Shown piece after piece: positions 18,182-21,136 of a stretch of 21,136 nucleotides of DNA. A program made the position numbers and the translations under genes. Under the pieces are notes generated by a model. That model was given only the letters and a program-made list of their open reading frames with translations. It was not told where the DNA came from and searched no databases. Numbering within the stretch: position 1 is the stretch's first letter; every line of letters starts with the position of its first letter. The stretch is from Fragilaria crotonensis (Eukaryota > Bacillariophyta > Fragilariophyceae > Fragilariales > Fragilariaceae): the NCBI GenBank assembly GCA_022925895.1, contig JAKSYS010000826.1:1-21136 (forward strand), given 5' to 3'.

Positions 18182-19002
18182 GAGTTTGAATCCGCAAGAG
18201 CCAGAGAAGTCTCTGTACGTCCTGTTATGTATGCAACGATGGATGAAACGACTATTCTTTCTGATTGTGTGCTATTTGATTTCCTGCTGCAAACCTGGAA
18301 TTATGCGTGTTCGTCATCTTCAGAAAATGATTCACTCTTTTTCGAAATATGACTGTGTCCCCACAACGTTCTGTTTTGCATTTGGTCATCCGAAAATGAC
18401 CCAGCTGGTCGATAACCCCAGACAATCCTGTCCGACATTGAAGAAAAATGGATTGAAAACACGATTCAACCTTTGTCCTGTGACAAGATTGCACAATAGA
18501 TATGGAAACGTCAAGGAATCAATTTGTCGCGGATATCCTCTAATGTCCCCTTTCGAATGTCAAGCTTTCTAAATAAATCAGCCTAGAAATTAAATGTGAT
18601 GTCTTGTCGGACGAGACAAGGGTACTCGTAGACTACTCTCTGGGCCATAATGTTTTTGATAAGGCATTGCATCATCATTAAAGCTGTAAACACAGCTCAG
18701 CCTTGGTATCAAAATAATGATTCATAAAGGTTTGTGCCCCGAAAAGGGGGGACATAGCGACGGGCTCCTTGCTACCGGCAGTATCATGTGTTGAGGAGAA
18801 CCAGAACTGACCGCGAGCTTATACCTCTCAGCGACCCAATGGGTCATTCCTTGCAAAAAGTCAACTTGATAAGCTGTACTGGAGTATTATGTAAAAGATT
18901 ATGTCGACGGACGCGCGCCTGGTGGCATCAGACTATTTGGAAAAAGAACACCAAATCTGGCATTCTTGCATGCCTTCGTCAACAGGACAACCCCGAAGCT
19001 CG
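18182..19002. other. intergenic stretch: ATPase promoter and 3' flank of the ISIP2A-like gene
   Basis: No gene can be supported. A 145-residue plus-strand frame (18135-18572) overlaps the ATPase start on the other strand and has no recognisable domain. Two small hairpins are visible in the half nearer the ISIP2A-like gene: CTTGTCGGACGAGACAAG at about 18603-18620 and CCCCGAAAAGGGG at 18737-18749. They could lie in its 3' untranslated region. Confidence 0.5.
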
Positions 19003-21033
19003 TTAGATCACAGGCGCTTCCTGGGCTTCGACCTGGTCCTGTTGCTCGCCCTTTCTGGCGTTGCGTGTATCACGCGAGGACGAACTGCGACGGCGAACAA
19101 AGACAACCAACAACACGACAAGCGCCAGACCCAAGAGAGTGAGACCGACCGCCAAACCAACATTTGCCGAGTTGCTGTTGCTGGTGCTACTACTAGAAGA
19201 AGTACCACACGGTTCCGCCCCATCTTCGTATTTTGCGTTCGCTGAGTTCCATACACCACCAACGTCTGCGCAGGAGATACCCAAACAATCATATTGACGG
19301 GCAAATGCGGCGCTTACGTCAGCATAGGTGGCAGAATTCTTCTGGCCCACGCGCATGTTGGAATAGATAATGTTCGCATCATCCATATTGCATGCAGCCA
19401 CCATCGGAAGGACGGCAGCTGCAAAGGCAGCACCTTCAGCTTCAGATTTCTCTGAGTACGCTTCATTCTCAGTAATGTATGCGTATCGAAGTGTCCCTTG
19501 AATCAATGGAACAAACATGAGAGGTACAATTTTTTCCTTAATGGTGCGAGCAGCTGCGCACTTCTCGGCGGTGGTTCCAGAGAGCACATCTTGCATCTGA
19601 TCAAAGAGCTTGAAGATATCGTAGTTGACCTTGGATGTTCCCGAATCAGTATTGCCCTCACGACCGCAAGTCTTGAAGTTTACACAGCGCTTGTCAGCCA
19701 GTGCATGCATCAGGTTGCCTTTGCCAGATCCGTCAGTGCCTTCCAAAGCACCAGTGTAAAAGGCGACAGCTTCGTCGAGAGCACTGACCGGATCTGAGTT
19801 GCACTCTCCAATGGCGCAACCGTTCGCGCAGTCGACCAGGGCGTCTTCCAGTTCGCGAATCACGTACATGGCGATGTTCATGAAGACAGTTCCCTTTTTG
19901 ATGATTTCTGTGAGTCGAGAAAGAATCGAGAAGAATCGAGAAGAATCATGCATGGTTAGTGAGGAGGAACAATTGCATACGTGATTGCGGGATCATGTCA
20001 AAAGTACTTACCAACTCGACCGTCGTCACCATACTCGGCAAAATTGACATCTCCATTCTTAAAGTTAGTAGATCCCATGGTGAAACAAGCTTGCAGCCAG
20101 TCATCGGCGTAGGTGGTTGATCCGTAGTAATTAACAAATTTCTGAAAGTCAGGAAAGAAAGGTTTGCCTTCCGCACCGCGCATTTTGGTCTCGGCTGTCG
20201 TACTGAAACCCTGAATTGTGCGCTAATATAAAGACTTCTGTGAGCTATCTCCTCCTCAAGTCCGGCCCATGTCGACATTTTTCACATGTGATCACTTACC
20301 CCATTCTTATTGTCTGTTGTAGGAGTGTAAGAATACGACTGTCCATCACCAAAACCTTCAATCGTCAACGTTCCATTCGACGCAAAACAGCCCTCAATGT
20401 TCGGGTCGTTATTCCCACCAACCTTGCAACGGACGTATGTCTTTAAGCGGAGAGTTGGCATGCATTTGAATCGTGAGGAATCTTAAATGACCAGAAGTGT
20501 TCACGACTATTCCTAGTCGGTTTTATGTTTGTTACATACCTCTTGTCGATCGGAGGTGGCGTATTGGATTTGGATGACAGTGGCGCCGCTCTCATAGGTG
20601 CCAAGCGCTCTACCAGTCACAGTGCTACCATCGACGGCCGTTCCCGAGATAGGTGTCCCGTCGGCTACCTTGTTTGAGAGTGCTGGCTTGAGGGTGACTT
20701 CGGCGTAGCTCTTGGAAAAGCCTCCCATTTCGTACACATTCTTTGCTAGCAAGAAGTTTTGAGAGGACGGACTAGCAAGGAGCTCTTCAATTTTTGCCTG
20801 ATCATACGCAATCGCATTCTGAAGATGTCAAAGATACATTAGTGTTTGCACCTTGAGAGGCATCCTTTTCGAAAACTCCTTGCTTCAACTCTACTTACAT
20901 GATCGGTGACAACTGTGGAAGGTTCATAACCTGCAATCAGCTCGAAGGAAAGCTGTCTAACGCCGCGGATGCGATCACCAGAGACGCTACTGGCGAGCAA
21001 GGCGACGATCACGAATGAGTGGAAGATGTTCAT
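19003..21033 (-). CDS. ISIP2A/phytotransferrin-like iron-uptake surface protein (FEA1-related, five exons)
   Basis: Exons run 21033-20899, 20818-20540, 20440-20300, 20222-20012 and 19907-19003. The four GT-AG introns are 80, 99, 77 and 104 bp, and all joins keep frame, giving 556 aa. The start at 21033 opens a signal peptide, MNIFHSFVIVALLASSVSG; upstream in-frame Met at 21087 would bury it. The ectodomain runs SFELIAGYEP ... VTLKPALS ... VRCKVGGNNDPNIEGC, then GRTIQGFSTTAETKM across a splice junction. It continues with FVNYYGSTTYADDWLQA, MNIAMYVIRELEDALVDC and FYTGALEGTDGSGKGNLMHA. A Ser/Asn-rich stalk precedes one membrane helix (about 504-526, NVGLAVGLTLLGLALVVLLV) and a basic cytosolic tail, so topology is type I. 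The pattern resembles ISIP2A, the carbonate-dependent Fe(III)-binding phytotransferrin of diatoms, and the FEA1 family. This is recognition from memory, not a search; the protein could be an ISIP2B or another paralogue. The mature domain seems complete. Iron-starvation induction is expected from the family, but no element is identified here. Confidence 0.72.
19919..19952. repeat. short tandem repeat in the last intron of the ISIP2A-like gene
   Basis: Three nearly perfect copies of GAAGAATCGA, 10-11 bp each, lie within intron 4 next to its acceptor on the minus strand (read TCGATTCTTC there). They supply a pyrimidine-rich tract before the CACAG acceptor. Confidence 0.7.
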
Positions 21034-21136
21034 TTTATTGATTATTTTGTGAGACCCAGGTATGCCTTTTGTTTCACAAGACAGCATCCCTAGTAGTTAG
21101 AGAGTAGATTGACTACCAGGGCTAACTTAGCTAGCA

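Noticed and set aside
18135-18572. 145-residue plus-strand frame at the ATPase 5' end
   Set aside because: Its start overlaps the ATPase coding start in antisense, and composition shows no domain; the central hydrophobic run is not supported by anything else.
18600-18790. Possible small structured RNA or tRNA near the two hairpins
   Set aside because: No cloverleaf, no A/B box pair and no snRNA signature could be found; the stems are only 4-6 bp.

Overview
The window looks like nuclear DNA of a diatom, most likely a raphid pennate such as Phaeodactylum, although the species is not proven. Genes are compact, with short GT-AG introns of 68-160 bp. Several predicted proteins start with a signal peptide whose cleavage site is followed at once by Phe (SWAF, TDAF, SSAF). 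That is the 'ASAFAP'-type bipartite presequence that sends proteins into the four-membrane secondary plastid of diatoms. One gene encodes a phytotransferrin/ISIP2A-like surface protein, a family typical of diatoms and related marine algae.

Layout. At the left edge, on the plus strand, is a two-exon gene for a divergent ubiquitin (132-846). It lacks Lys48 and Lys63 and carries an unrecognised 136-residue tail after the Gly-Gly. A signal-peptide-like reading frame lies directly upstream (1-131). All other recognised genes are on the minus strand. They are: a small Ser-rich hypothetical ORF (1815-2258); a three-exon gene (3797-6634) for a predicted plastid protein with two NTF2/SnoaL-like repeats, a Lys/Ala-rich helical region and a short C-terminal module; a two-exon gene for a small plastid-targeted protein of unknown function (8747-9469); a single-exon plastid-type Ski2/Mtr4-like DExH RNA helicase resembling ISE2 (10068-13907); a large STAND/AAA_16 ATPase of bacterial type (15026-18181); and a five-exon type I membrane protein resembling ISIP2A/FEA1 (19003-21033).

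Between 6.9 and 8.6 kb lies a gene-free block of nested inverted and direct repeats. Inverted arms of about 250-285 bp enclose shorter hairpins, and two 95-97 bp direct copies accompany them. The block is unusually rich in GTAC/AGTAC words. It is best read as a non-autonomous foldback or MITE-like insertion, or several nested ones.

Functional threads. Three neighbouring minus-strand genes (NTF2-repeat protein, small unknown, RNA helicase) all carry plastid presequences, and the left-end ubiquitin may belong to the periplastid protein-import machinery. The right end concerns iron acquisition at the cell surface. No operon-like coupling is expected in this kind of genome; co-orientation and shared promoter motifs are only suggestive. 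No tRNA, rRNA, snRNA or CRISPR array was recognised.
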